Source: Achromobacter pulmonis (GTDB lineage: Bacteria; Pseudomonadota; Gammaproteobacteria; Burkholderiales; Burkholderiaceae_B). Taken from it: a DNA stretch of 64,000 nt. The notes below the pieces were generated by a model. The model was not told the origin of the DNA and made no database searches. It saw only the letters and a program-made list of their open reading frames with translations. Both the position numbers and the translations under genes were made by a program. The DNA is taken from contig NZ_CADIJV010000009.1 in NCBI RefSeq assembly GCF_902859765.1, positions 62,001 to 126,000 on the forward strand. Reading direction: 5' to 3'. Below are positions 20,186 through 29,057 of the stretch, in pieces (position 1 is the stretch's first letter; every line of letters begins with the position of its first letter).

Positions 20186-21541
20186 TCAGCCCGCCACGAA
20201 CAACGTCCCCACGCGCGCCACGTCCGCGTCATCCAGCACGCCGGCCTGCCAGCGCAGCGTCAGCCAGGACAGCAGATGGTCATAGCGCGCGCGGTCCAGG
20301 TCGCGCAGCGCCTCGAAGCGCTGCCGTTCGGCATCCAGCACATCCAGGTTGGTGCGCTCGCCGCCCTGCACGCTGCGCCGCGTCGCTTGCACGCGCAGGC
20401 CGGCGGCATCGGCCGCCTGCTGGTAGGCCGCGATACGCTGGCCGCTGCTGGCGAAGGTGTGGAACTGCCGCTCCAGATCATCGAGCAGCGCCCAGGTGGC
20501 CGCCTGCAATTTGTGCTGCGCTTCCTCCTGCTCGGCCAGGGCCTGCCCGCTGGCCGCCGAGGTTCTTCCGCCCGAGTACAGCGGAATGCTGACCTCGATG
20601 CCGACCGACCCGCTGTCGTAGCGTTGGCCGATCTGGTTCTCGCCGTTGGAGTTGGTCAACTGCTTGCGGGCATACAAGCGCGCGGTGGGCAGGTGTCCGG
20701 CGCGGGCGGCTTCGTAGCGTTGACGGCTGGCCTGCAGCAAGTGGCGCTGCGCCTGGATTTCCGGATTGCCGTCCAGCGCCAGCGCGCGCCATCCCGCCAG
20801 ATCATGCTCGTCCACCGCCAACCGGGCCAACCCGCCCAGGTCCACCGGCGCCAGCGGCCGATCCGCCAACGCCGGCCCGACGATGGCGCGCAACGCATTG
20901 CGCGCCTCGCGCAACTGGTCCCGCGCCTCGATCTCCTGCGCCTGGACCACATTGGCGCGCGCCTCGATCTCAAGCTGGTCGGTACGCGTGCCCTGCCCGG
21001 CCGCCACGAAGCGCGCGCTGCGGCGGGCGTCCTCTTGCAGCGAACGGCCCTGCGCCTGCGTCAGCGCCAGCGCCCGTTGCGCCGCCAGCACGGCGGTGTA
21101 GGCGTGCAACACGCGCACCGCCAGCGCCTGCCGGGCGCGCGCCAGGGTCAGGCCCGCGGCTTCGGCGCGTTCGCGTCCCGCCTGGTACTGCGCGAACGCC
21201 GCCGCGTCGAACAGCGGCTGGCTGAGCGTGAAGCCCGAGGCATAGCTGCCATAGCGCGACCGTTGCTCCAACGTGCCCCAACGGCTTTGCTGGCGCGACG
21301 TGGTGTCGTTGCGGGCCCGGCTGTAGTGATAGCTCAGGCTGGGCAACAGGCCGCTGCGGCCCAGCGCCAACTCCTCGGCATCGGCCCGCTCGCGCGCCCG
21401 CGCCGCCTGCCAAGTCGGGTCAGCGCCCAGCGCCATGGCGTACGCCTGCCGAAAATCCAGCGCCTGTGCGCCCGCGCCCACCGGCAGCAGCATCCCCCAC
21501 GCCAGCGTCCATGCCGCGGCCCGTCTCGACAAACGGCTCAT
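20186..21541 (-). CDS. TolC-family outer-membrane channel of the haemophore exporter
   Basis: A 451-residue outer-membrane factor with a signal peptide of about 26 residues (GAGA-Q) and the duplicated long-helix pattern of TolC (for example LTLSQPLFDAAAFAQY and VSIPLYSGGRTSAASGQ before the two helical hairpins). It forms the outer-membrane duct of a type I secretion system. The start at 21541 overlaps the HlyD stop (ATGA). In Serratia the equivalent channel (HasF) is encoded elsewhere; here it is in the same operon as the ABC and adaptor genes, so the exporter is self-contained. Confidence 0.9.
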   Translation of the reverse strand: MSRLSRRAAAWTLAWGMLLPVGAGAQALDFRQAYAMALGADPTWQAARARERADAEELALGRSGLLPSLSYHYSRARNDTTSRQQSRWGTLEQRSRYGSYASGFTLSQPLFDAAAFAQYQAGRERAEAAGLTLARARQALAVRVLHAYTAVLAAQRALALTQAQGRSLQEDARRSARFVAAGQGTRTDQLEIEARANVVQAQEIEARDQLREARNALRAIVGPALADRPLAPVDLGGLARLAVDEHDLAGWRALALDGNPEIQAQRHLLQASRQRYEAARAGHLPTARLYARKQLTNSNGENQIGQRYDSGSVGIEVSIPLYSGGRTSAASGQALAEQEEAQHKLQAATWALLDDLERQFHTFASSGQRIAAYQQAADAAGLRVQATRRSVQGGERTNLDVLDAERQRFEALRDLDRARYDHLLSWLTLRWQAGVLDDADVARVGTLFVAG

Positions 21542-22890
21542 GCATCCCCCCACGCCAGCCGCGCGCGATCGAGCAAGGGCTTGAACAGGTAGTTCAACAG
21601 CGAACGCTCGCCCGTGCGCACGAACACCTCCACCGGCATGCCCGCTTGCAGCGGCGCGTCGCCGATACGGCGCAACTGCCCCGGCGCCACATCCGCGCGC
21701 AGGCGGTAATAGGGCCGGCCGCTGCGCTCGTCCTCGAAACGGTCGGCCGACACCAGCGTCACCGCCCCCTCCAGGCGCGGCGTGCGGCTGGCGTCAAAAG
21801 CCGTGAACATCAGCTCCACCGGCAGGCCGGCATGCACCTTGTCGATGGACTCCACCGGCAGGCGCCCCTCCACCACCAGCGGCTGGTCCCGCGGCACGAT
21901 CTCCATCAGGCGCGAACCCGGCTGCACCACGCCGCCGACCGTATGGATCGCCAGGGCCACCACAGTGCCGCTGGCCGGCGCGCGGATCTCGCTGTGCGCC
22001 AGATCGAACCGCGCCGTGTCCAGTTTCTGCGCCAACTGTTCGCGCTGCACCCGGGTTTCCGCCAGATCCGTGCGCACTTCGCGCTGGAACGCATCGCGCC
22101 GCTGCTGCGCGCGCACGCCCAGTTCGGCGATCTGCTGGCGCGTCTGACCCAGCGTGCCCAGGTCCGTCGCCATGTCGCCATCCAGTTGCGCCAGGGACCG
22201 CTCCAGTTCCAGCACCCGATTGCGCGGCACATAGCCCTCGCGGGCCAACTCGCGCAGATTGCCCAACTGCTCGCGCAGCAGGGCGCGCTGCGTGCGCTTG
22301 TGCGCCAGCGTTGCCTCCAGGCCGCCGGCCAGGGCGCGACTGCCGGACAGCGTGGCCTGGATGCTGGCCAGTTCGCCCGCCAGCGCCGCGCGGCGGCTGG
22401 CGAACAACTGGCGTTCCATTTCCAGGGCAGCGATGGCGTCGGCATCCGCGCGCTCGGCTGGCGATGCCAGGTCGTCGCGACCATCGCGCTCGGCCAGCAG
22501 ACGGGCCTCGCGGGCGGTCACGGCCGCCAACTGCGTGCGCAGGCTGCGCGCCTCGCCGCGGACCCGCGTATCGTCCAGCCGCACCAGGGCTTGGCCGGCT
22601 TGCACGGTATCGCCCTCGGCCACCAGCAAGGCGCTGACCACGCCGCCTTCGATGCTGTCCACGGCCTGCCGTTCGCCGGTCACCACCACGATGCCCGGCA
22701 TCGCCACGCCATTGTCCAGCGGCGCCCACGCGGCCCACGCCAGAAAGCCGCCAAAGCCCAACGCCAGCACCCACCAGCCGAAACGCGCCGACCACCCGGC
22801 GGTAGCCATCGGATCGACCGCGTTGGATTCGCCGCTGTCGCGCTCGGGCCGCAACACCCGCACGCGATTGCCTTCGGTGCGTCCGGTCAT
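21538..22890 (-). CDS. hasE: HlyD-family type I secretion periplasmic adaptor (HasE-like)
   Basis: A 450-residue membrane fusion protein: short cytoplasmic N-terminus, one membrane helix at about 36-55, a lipoyl-like domain (AGIVVVTGERQAVDSIEGGVV region, about 63-100), a long periplasmic coiled-coil hairpin (about 115-290) and a beta-rich C-terminal domain. PrtE/HasE-type length. Both ends overlap neighbours by ATGA, which puts ABC, adaptor and channel in one tightly coupled unit. Confidence 0.9.
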   Translation of the reverse strand: MTGRTEGNRVRVLRPERDSGESNAVDPMATAGWSARFGWWVLALGFGGFLAWAAWAPLDNGVAMPGIVVVTGERQAVDSIEGGVVSALLVAEGDTVQAGQALVRLDDTRVRGEARSLRTQLAAVTAREARLLAERDGRDDLASPAERADADAIAALEMERQLFASRRAALAGELASIQATLSGSRALAGGLEATLAHKRTQRALLREQLGNLRELAREGYVPRNRVLELERSLAQLDGDMATDLGTLGQTRQQIAELGVRAQQRRDAFQREVRTDLAETRVQREQLAQKLDTARFDLAHSEIRAPASGTVVALAIHTVGGVVQPGSRLMEIVPRDQPLVVEGRLPVESIDKVHAGLPVELMFTAFDASRTPRLEGAVTLVSADRFEDERSGRPYYRLRADVAPGQLRRIGDAPLQAGMPVEVFVRTGERSLLNYLFKPLLDRARLAWGDA

Positions 22891-24824
22891 GCCTTGCCTC
22901 CGGAGAACTGGCCCGCAAACGCCCCGCCGGCCAAGGGATACGCCTGCGTCACCGATGCCGGCCTGCGCGCAGACGATGCGGACGCCGCGCCGCGGGACCC
23001 GGCCTCGCCCGCCATGCCAGCCGCCCCCGCCGGCCGACCAGAAGGTGCCATCGCGTCGGGCCCATTCGGCCGGAAGGCCGCCGGGGCCTGCGTCCCGCCC
23101 GCGCCTTCCGGCGGCGGCCGCAACACCTCGCTGGTCGCGCCAAAGCGCTGCGCGCGTCCGTCACGCAGCAGCAGCAGATGGGTCGTGGCCGCCAGCACCT
23201 TGGGCCGGTGCGTCACCAGCACCACCGTCGCGCCGATCTCGCGCAACCGCCCCAACGCATCGAGCAAGGCCTGCTCGCCAACCTCGTCCAGGCTGGCATT
23301 GGGCTCGTCCAGCACCACCAGGCGCGGCGTGCCATACAGCGCGCGGGCCAGCGCGATACGCTGGCGTTGCCCGCCCGACAGCCCCTGGCCGCCGGTGCCG
23401 AGCGGCGTGTCATAGCCGCGCGGCAAGGCCAGGATCATGTCGTGCGCCCCGGCCAGCCGGGCGGCCTCGATGACGCGCCGCGCCAGCTCCTCGCCGTCGC
23501 TGTCCGGATCGGGAAAGCGGGCGATGTTCTCGGCCACCGTCCCCGAGAACAGCTCGACGTCCTGCGGCACATAGCCCAACCATTCTCCCAGCCGCGTGCG
23601 TTCCCATTGCCGCAGGTCGGCGCCGTCCAGCCGCACCGCGCCCAGCCGCGCCGGCCAGACGCCAGCCACCAATCGCGCCAGCGTCGATTTGCCCGCGCCG
23701 GACGGCCCGATCACGCCCAGCACCTGCCCCGGCTCCAGCGCGAACGACACGTTCACCAACGTCGGCTGCGCCGCGCCGGGCGGCGTCACCGTCACCCCCT
23801 CCAGCCGCAGCGCGCCCGTCGGCTCGGGCAGCGTCAGGCCGGCGGGCTGCCGCGGATACGTTTCCAGCAGGTCCTGCAGGCGCCGCCACGCCAGCCGCGT
23901 GCCCGCCCATTGCCGCCACGCGCCGATCACCTGGTCGATGGGGCTGAGCACCCGCCCCATCAGGATCGATCCCGCGATCATCATGCCGGCGCTGACATGG
24001 CTCTGCAGCACCAGCCACGCGCCCAGGCCCAACACCAGCGATTGCAGCGCCAGGCGCACCGTCTTGGACATGCTGGCAATCATCGCCGAACGGCGGCTCG
24101 CCAACCCCTGGCGCCGAACGTAGCCCACGTGCAACCGCTGCCAGCGCGACCGCAGCCGCGCCAGCATGCCCATGGCCTGGATCGCCTCGGCATTGCGCAA
24201 CTGCCCTTCGGCCTCGATGCCCGCCCGCACCGACAGCCCGCCCGCCTCGGCCAGCAGCTTGCGCGACACCTGCTCGTTGAGCCACGCCAGCGCCACCAGA
24301 ACCACGGCGCCCGCCAACGCCAGCGTTCCCATCCACGGATGGAACAGGAACATCACCAGCAGGAACAGCGGAAACCACGGCGCATCGAAGAACGCGAACA
24401 CCGCGCTGCCGGTCAGGAACTGGCGCACCGTGTTCAGGTCGCTGACCGCCTGCCCCGCGTTGGCGGGCACGCCCGCCAGGCCGCGCTGGAACGCCGCTTC
24501 ATGCACACGCCCCGCCAGCGCCGCGTCAAAGCGCGCGCCGATCTGGATGATGACCGCGCTGCGCGCGTAATCCAGCGCGCCCATCAACGCCAGCAGCCCG
24601 ACGATCATCAGGCTCAGCATGACCAGGGTGAAGACGTTGCCAGACGCCAGCACACGGTCGTACACCTGCAGCATGTAGAGCGACGGCGCCAGCATCAGCA
24701 GGTTGGCGGCAACGCTGAAGGCCGCCACGCTGACCCAGCCGGTGCGAAAGCGCGCCAGCAGAGATTTGATCTCCAACGCGCCCCCTTCCGGTGCCGCGCC
24801 CGCGCGCTTCTGGTCTTGCTGCAT
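22887..24824 (-). CDS. hasD: Type I secretion ABC transporter (HasD/PrtD family)
   Basis: A 645-residue permease/ATPase fusion. Membrane helices lie in about residues 30-300 (no C39 peptidase domain in front), then the ATPase: Walker A GPSGAGKS at 373-380, signature LSGGQ at 482-486, Walker B LVVLDE at 502-507, H-loop H539. The family usually ends near residue 570-580; here an Ala/Pro/Gly-rich, disordered-looking tail of about 75 residues follows. The start at 24824 is chosen because AAGGA lies nine bases upstream and the longer frame crosses a terminator. It should recognise the C-terminal signal of HasA. Confidence 0.9.
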   Translation of the reverse strand: MQQDQKRAGAAPEGGALEIKSLLARFRTGWVSVAAFSVAANLLMLAPSLYMLQVYDRVLASGNVFTLVMLSLMIVGLLALMGALDYARSAVIIQIGARFDAALAGRVHEAAFQRGLAGVPANAGQAVSDLNTVRQFLTGSAVFAFFDAPWFPLFLLVMFLFHPWMGTLALAGAVVLVALAWLNEQVSRKLLAEAGGLSVRAGIEAEGQLRNAEAIQAMGMLARLRSRWQRLHVGYVRRQGLASRRSAMIASMSKTVRLALQSLVLGLGAWLVLQSHVSAGMMIAGSILMGRVLSPIDQVIGAWRQWAGTRLAWRRLQDLLETYPRQPAGLTLPEPTGALRLEGVTVTPPGAAQPTLVNVSFALEPGQVLGVIGPSGAGKSTLARLVAGVWPARLGAVRLDGADLRQWERTRLGEWLGYVPQDVELFSGTVAENIARFPDPDSDGEELARRVIEAARLAGAHDMILALPRGYDTPLGTGGQGLSGGQRQRIALARALYGTPRLVVLDEPNASLDEVGEQALLDALGRLREIGATVVLVTHRPKVLAATTHLLLLRDGRAQRFGATSEVLRPPPEGAGGTQAPAAFRPNGPDAMAPSGRPAGAAGMAGEAGSRGAASASSARRPASVTQAYPLAGGAFAGQFSGGKA

Positions 24825-24871
24825 GGTGGTGTGTCCTTGTCCGGCTGGCAGCCGGGAGTCGCGAATGAATA

Positions 24872-24914
24872 AACAAAAAGACGGTCGCGGCGGGGGATAG
24901 GCCCGCCGCGACCG
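24872..24914 (-). terminator. Terminator/attenuator between hasA and hasD
   Basis: On the minus strand a strong GC stem (CGGTCGCGGCGGG paired with CCGCCGCGACCG, plus coordinates 24914-24901 and 24894-24882) is followed by TCTTTTTGTTT. It lies 43 bases after the hasA stop and ends 48 bases before the hasD start, so it should make hasA much more abundant than the exporter transcript. Confidence 0.85.
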
Positions 24915-24957
24915 TGAACCGCGTGGCCGAGAAGCCGCGGGGAAACTCACGGAAGGG

Positions 24958-25563
24958 TTATGCCGCCAGGGCGAGGTCGGCTTCGGTGGCGAAGTTGTGG
25001 CCGACGAGGTCGGCGATGGAGGTGTGCATATCCATCCCGTTCTGTTCCAAGGCGTCGACCAAACCTCCGTTCGTGATGTGGCTGATCTTGTCTGGCGTGC
25101 CAGCAACCGAACCGTTCATCAAGCCCCAAACGATGTCATGCACTTCGTTGCCACGTCCATCGGCAACGTCACCCTCGATAGGCTGATCGAAAGTAAACGT
25201 AATGAGCGGGTCCACCACATGCCCGGCTCCGTCCAGGCCACCGCCCAAGGTGATGGAATCCAATGAACCCCACACTGTGTGCGCGGTCGGGCCATCGCCT
25301 GCGTGGCCGCTGTATGGAGGGAAGAAGTAGTGCAAGTCACCCGAAGCCACGAAGGCGTAGTTGGCAACCGCTTTGCTGACATAGCCATAGTCAGTGCCGT
25401 TGAAGGCGTTGCCACCGAAGAATCCGCCCTTATTGGGAACGTTGGTGTGCTCACCGGCAACGCCACCATTCTGGAACGCGTCCAGCATGAGCTCCAACGA
25501 ACTCTCCAAGGTGATCCCCGTGGGAAGGTGGCTGATATCGATAAAGCTTACTTGTGCAGACAT
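24958..25563 (-). CDS. hasA: Haemophore HasA
   Basis: A 201-residue secreted haem-scavenging protein. It follows Serratia HasA closely: EHTN with the first haem ligand (H39, like His32), KGGFFGG, LHYFF with Y79 (like Tyr75), AHTVWGSLDS with H95 (like His83), and VHDIVWGLMNG. It has no signal peptide and ends DLALAA, matching the HasA C-terminal export signal (ELLAA). Of two nearby ATGs, 25563 is chosen: GGAG lies seven bases before it but only one base before the ATG at 25569. It is followed by a terminator and then its exporter genes, and preceded by its receptor gene. Confidence 0.95.
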   Translation of the reverse strand: MSAQVSFIDISHLPTGITLESSLELMLDAFQNGGVAGEHTNVPNKGGFFGGNAFNGTDYGYVSKAVANYAFVASGDLHYFFPPYSGHAGDGPTAHTVWGSLDSITLGGGLDGAGHVVDPLITFTFDQPIEGDVADGRGNEVHDIVWGLMNGSVAGTPDKISHITNGGLVDALEQNGMDMHTSIADLVGHNFATEADLALAA

Positions 25564-25638
25564 TGTCATGCTCCGTTTATTACCAATTGCCGGGGTGAAT
25601 CCCCGACCCCAAAAAGCGCCGCACTATGTGTACGTCGC

Positions 25639-25691
25639 ACATGCGGAAAATCCGCATGTCCCTTTCTCGGGTAGGCATACTCCCACCCGAG
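25639..25691 (-). repeat. Two hairpins in the hasR-hasA intergenic region
   Basis: Two near-perfect stems lie just after the hasR stop: CTCGGGT/ACCCGAG (25666-25672 with 25685-25691) and ACATGCGGA/TCCGCATGT (25639-25647 with 25651-25659). Neither has a U-tract on the minus strand, so they look like RNA-processing or stability structures rather than strong terminators. They may set the ratio of receptor to haemophore mRNA. Confidence 0.5.
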
Positions 25692-25702
25692 CAACTACCT
25701 GC

Positions 25703-28700
25703 CTAAAAGCGAACCTCCATGCCCAACGCAACGGAGCGCCCCGGCGCGAATGTGCGAGCCATCGCATCGGAATATCCGTCGACATACATGCGATTGGTGA
25801 TGTTCTCGACTGACGCCATAAGCTTGACGTTGTCATTGGCTTGATAACTGGCATACCAGTCCCAAGTCGTGTACTTAAACCAAACCTGGGAACCGCCAGA
25901 ATCGCGGTTGTACCAACCGTCACCGCTGTAGTTGAATCTCACGCCGGTGTCCAGCTTGCGCTCCAGCAAGCGCACGCCGACCAGCAACGTGCCTTTATCC
26001 ACCGGCTTGGCGATCGCACTGTTGAAGACGAAGTTGTCGCAGACGACCTGATCATCAGCCCAAGCTCGCCACGATTCATATCCACGCGCGAGGGCTTTCT
26101 GATGCTCGACTGAATAGCTTCCGTCTGCATTCGGGCGGTCGAATTTGTTTTCGCCCGACCCCAGGAAGTAAAGGTCTTCGCAGAACTTGTTGGGGCCGCC
26201 TAGATAATGGGTATAGCTCGCCCCCCCGTAGATCCAGCCAGCCTCATAACGCCCCTCAAGCTCCAAGCCGCGAAACTTCGTACGGTTGCGGTTGTTGACG
26301 AAGGCCGTTGTGCCTGGCAACGGCAACCTTTCCAGGTTGGAGCCGGGCAAAATGACGTCCATGGACGAAAAAAGATAGTTATCCGCCCTCGTATCGAAGT
26401 AACCCGCCTTTACCAACAAGCTGTCGCCATCCAACGCGATGTCCTGAAATATGGTGTTGGCGCCTACCTCCCAGGTCCGCGAAGTTTCCGGCTCGGCATT
26501 CGGATTAGGGAAAATGGTGGCAAAGCCGTCTTTAGGATGATTGCCCACCATCAGCATTTCGTTGATGGCGGGAGGCCTCCAGGACTTACCCCAGCTCCCG
26601 TACAGTTCCAGCCAATTGGTTGGCCGAACCGCGCCAGCCACCGAGGGCAGCAGCATCCCTGCACTACGATTCACGTCGTAGTCATACAAGGCGTTCTGAT
26701 CGTTCAGATCCTCAGGCTGGAACTCCTTTTCGTAGTCGGTGGATCTACGTCCGCCAGGTATGTAGAAGTTCCTCGTTCTTCCACGTTGATCGACGTACGT
26801 CGGCACATCGGCCCACCAAGCAGCGATGGCCGATTCGTCGCCAGCCAACGCTAAACGGCAACCTGGCCCGTAAACAGCCTGAACCTGACTGCGCGGGTTT
26901 TCGTTCGGCGCCAGCCCTGGAAAGGCGCCATACGCGCACATTTCTTTTGCAAATTTGTCGAGCCTGGATAGGTGGATAGTTTGCTTACCGGGAACTTGCG
27001 TCTTGCCCTTGAGTCCGTAGCGCTCGTAACGAAGGCTGGCCGATACTGTGAAAAAATCGTCTTCCAGCTTCAGCTCTGCGAAGATGCTCCCCATGCTGCG
27101 ACGGCCTTGGGGATTGAGCGCGTCCTTACCTGTTGTGCCAATGGGGCGCACCTCGCGACCGTCGTGATTCCACCGCTGGTTCGAAGTCGTATGGTCAGTG
27201 AAATACTCTACGCCGTAGTTGGCGCTAAGCGTTCTCGCCCCGAACATGAAACGCGATGTGTTGTCGAGCTGAAATCCTTGGGTCTGGGTAGACAGACGAT
27301 TATTCCGGCCCACACCGTACTGCCTGCAAACGTCAAGCGCGTAGGGAGTTTTATTGGGCTTCTCACAAGTGCCGCTATCCCAGTACTCATTGTCAATATT
27401 CTCTCGGATCTTTGCCGCGTCTGTGAACCCGCCATCAAATCTGGAGCCTGGATAAGTTGGCATCGTGTAATTCTCAACATTTGTTTCGACCCCATAAATC
27501 TTCGCTTTTAAATCCAGTAAAAGGTTGCCCACCGGCTTGATCTTGTAATCGAGGGCGTAGCTGTTTGAATGAGCCTTCGAAGTTCCCATCTTGCGCCAAG
27601 GAGTGCCACTCTCCTGTACCGACATGTCGGCATCAGTGGTGTAGGAGTATCCGACTCGCGTGCCAACGTAGCTGAACAACAGCGACTGATCATTGCTCAG
27701 CTTCCAGCGTGCCTTGAACAGACTGGAGTCCTGTTCTTGCGCGGCAAACTTCACATCGTTGAACTCGATTTTTCCGCCATTGAACCAAACTGAATTCTGG
27801 CCCTCGATTCCTCCGCGCGTACCAATCCGATAATCCCCGATCGACCGCCGCGACACCGCCGCCATCACTTCCAGGTTTTCACCCGCGCGCGCCGCGCCCG
27901 CCGCGCTGCCCAGAAAGTTGACGCCGTTGCCCTGATAGCCCATCCCGGACGTACCGCGCAGCCGCCAACCGATATCCCTGCCCTCCCGCAGCACATCCCC
28001 GAAATCCAGCGTGCGAAAGTCAACGCTTCCCGCCATCGCGCCGGTGCCATGCACCCCGCGCACCACGCCCCGCTCTACCTGCACCTCGGACAGCAATTCC
28101 GAATCGACATACATTTCTCCATTGCGCTGCATGTGCCCGTTCTGCACGAAGTCCTGGCGCATGCCGTCGATCATCATGTTGACGCGCCCGAAGTCCTGCA
28201 TGCCGCGGATGTTGATCGACAGGCCGGGGTTCTGGCGGTTGACGGCGCTGGCGACGCCGGGGGTATCCTGGATGAGTTCGGCGGCGTGGCGCACCGGGAC
28301 GCGGTCCATCTCTTCGCGCGTGACGATGCTGACGGCGCGGGGGGCCTGGTAGACGCGCTCGTTGACGGTATTGCCCTGGACGACGACAGGCGTCATTGAG
28401 TAAACCTCGGCACGTCCGGCCTGGCTGTTATCGACCAACCGAAAGCTCATGCGTCCGCTGCCTTCCGATACCCGATAGCCGATGGGGCTGCTGCCCAGCA
28501 GATGGGCCAGCGCCGCGACAGGGCTGTAGGCGCCCTGGAGAGCGGCGCTTGTGTATGCGGAAAGATCGACGTCCCCCACATAGAGATCGACGCCGGCCTG
28601 GCGCGCAAACGCCAATACTGCTTGCGCCATGGGTTGGGCCGGGACATCGAAGGTGCGTGACTGCGCGGCGGCGTCCTTGCGGTCCTGGTGACCGGGTTGC

Positions 28701-28816
28701 CCCGCCGCCACCGGCGTCGGCGACTGCGCCCACACGGTTACCACGCAAGGCATTGCGAGCAGCCCTGCTCCCATCATGCGGCCCGCCACGCGGGCATTGA
28801 TCAGTCTTCGCTTCAT
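25703..28816 (-). CDS. hasR: TonB-dependent haemophore receptor HasR
   Basis: A 1037-residue outer-membrane receptor. In order: signal peptide (about 1-31), a secretin/TonB N-terminal signalling domain (about 54-128) used to talk to the FecR anti-sigma factor, a plug (about 140-265), and a 22-strand barrel ending in phenylalanine (VRF). The haem-receptor motif FRAP/NPNL appears as WRPPAINE (746-753) and NPNAEPE (771-777) with a histidine between them (H760), where Serratia HasR has its loop haem ligand. It takes haem from HasA and imports it with TonB energy. Base composition falls sharply in the barrel part (about 26200-27830) compared with the N-terminal third. Confidence 0.95.
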   Translation of the reverse strand: MKRRLINARVAGRMMGAGLLAMPCVVTVWAQSPTPVAAGQPGHQDRKDAAAQSRTFDVPAQPMAQAVLAFARQAGVDLYVGDVDLSAYTSAALQGAYSPVAALAHLLGSSPIGYRVSEGSGRMSFRLVDNSQAGRAEVYSMTPVVVQGNTVNERVYQAPRAVSIVTREEMDRVPVRHAAELIQDTPGVASAVNRQNPGLSINIRGMQDFGRVNMMIDGMRQDFVQNGHMQRNGEMYVDSELLSEVQVERGVVRGVHGTGAMAGSVDFRTLDFGDVLREGRDIGWRLRGTSGMGYQGNGVNFLGSAAGAARAGENLEVMAAVSRRSIGDYRIGTRGGIEGQNSVWFNGGKIEFNDVKFAAQEQDSSLFKARWKLSNDQSLLFSYVGTRVGYSYTTDADMSVQESGTPWRKMGTSKAHSNSYALDYKIKPVGNLLLDLKAKIYGVETNVENYTMPTYPGSRFDGGFTDAAKIRENIDNEYWDSGTCEKPNKTPYALDVCRQYGVGRNNRLSTQTQGFQLDNTSRFMFGARTLSANYGVEYFTDHTTSNQRWNHDGREVRPIGTTGKDALNPQGRRSMGSIFAELKLEDDFFTVSASLRYERYGLKGKTQVPGKQTIHLSRLDKFAKEMCAYGAFPGLAPNENPRSQVQAVYGPGCRLALAGDESAIAAWWADVPTYVDQRGRTRNFYIPGGRRSTDYEKEFQPEDLNDQNALYDYDVNRSAGMLLPSVAGAVRPTNWLELYGSWGKSWRPPAINEMLMVGNHPKDGFATIFPNPNAEPETSRTWEVGANTIFQDIALDGDSLLVKAGYFDTRADNYLFSSMDVILPGSNLERLPLPGTTAFVNNRNRTKFRGLELEGRYEAGWIYGGASYTHYLGGPNKFCEDLYFLGSGENKFDRPNADGSYSVEHQKALARGYESWRAWADDQVVCDNFVFNSAIAKPVDKGTLLVGVRLLERKLDTGVRFNYSGDGWYNRDSGGSQVWFKYTTWDWYASYQANDNVKLMASVENITNRMYVDGYSDAMARTFAPGRSVALGMEVRF

Positions 28817-28846
28817 GTCATCTTCAGTTTCTGCCGATGCAAACGC

Positions 28847-28865
28847 GCATCATTACCATTAACGG
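28847..28865. promoter_or_regulatory. Possible Fur box at the hasR promoter
   Basis: On the minus strand the bases read as tandem hexamers GTTAAT-GGTAAT-GATGCG, close to the NATAAT repeats of a Fur site. It overlaps the -10 part of the ECF element and lies about 31 bases before the hasR ATG. Iron-dependent repression on top of sigma control would be expected; the match is imperfect. Confidence 0.4.
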
Positions 28866-28892
28866 ATGAGAAGCGAACTACAGTAAAAAAAG
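28858..28892 (-). promoter_or_regulatory. ECF (HasI-type) promoter element of hasR
   Basis: Plus-strand blocks ATTAACGG (28858-28865), N7, GCGA (28873-28876), N3, ACAGT (28880-28884), A7, G. Spacing is identical to the elements at 15353 and 30099. The element ends 41 bases before the hasR start codon. Confidence 0.75.
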
Positions 28893-29057
28893 TTGGAAAA
28901 AGGACAGTCCCCCTAGGGAAGCGCCGACGAACCGAACGGATTTCGTCTTAGGTTTACCGGAACTTTTGCGTGCGGCGCCGGCCCGCGAACAGGCGGGCAT
29001 GCCAGACCAACCAGCGCTTGTGCCGCGCTCTGCGAACCCTGTCCAGGGCGCTGGGAT

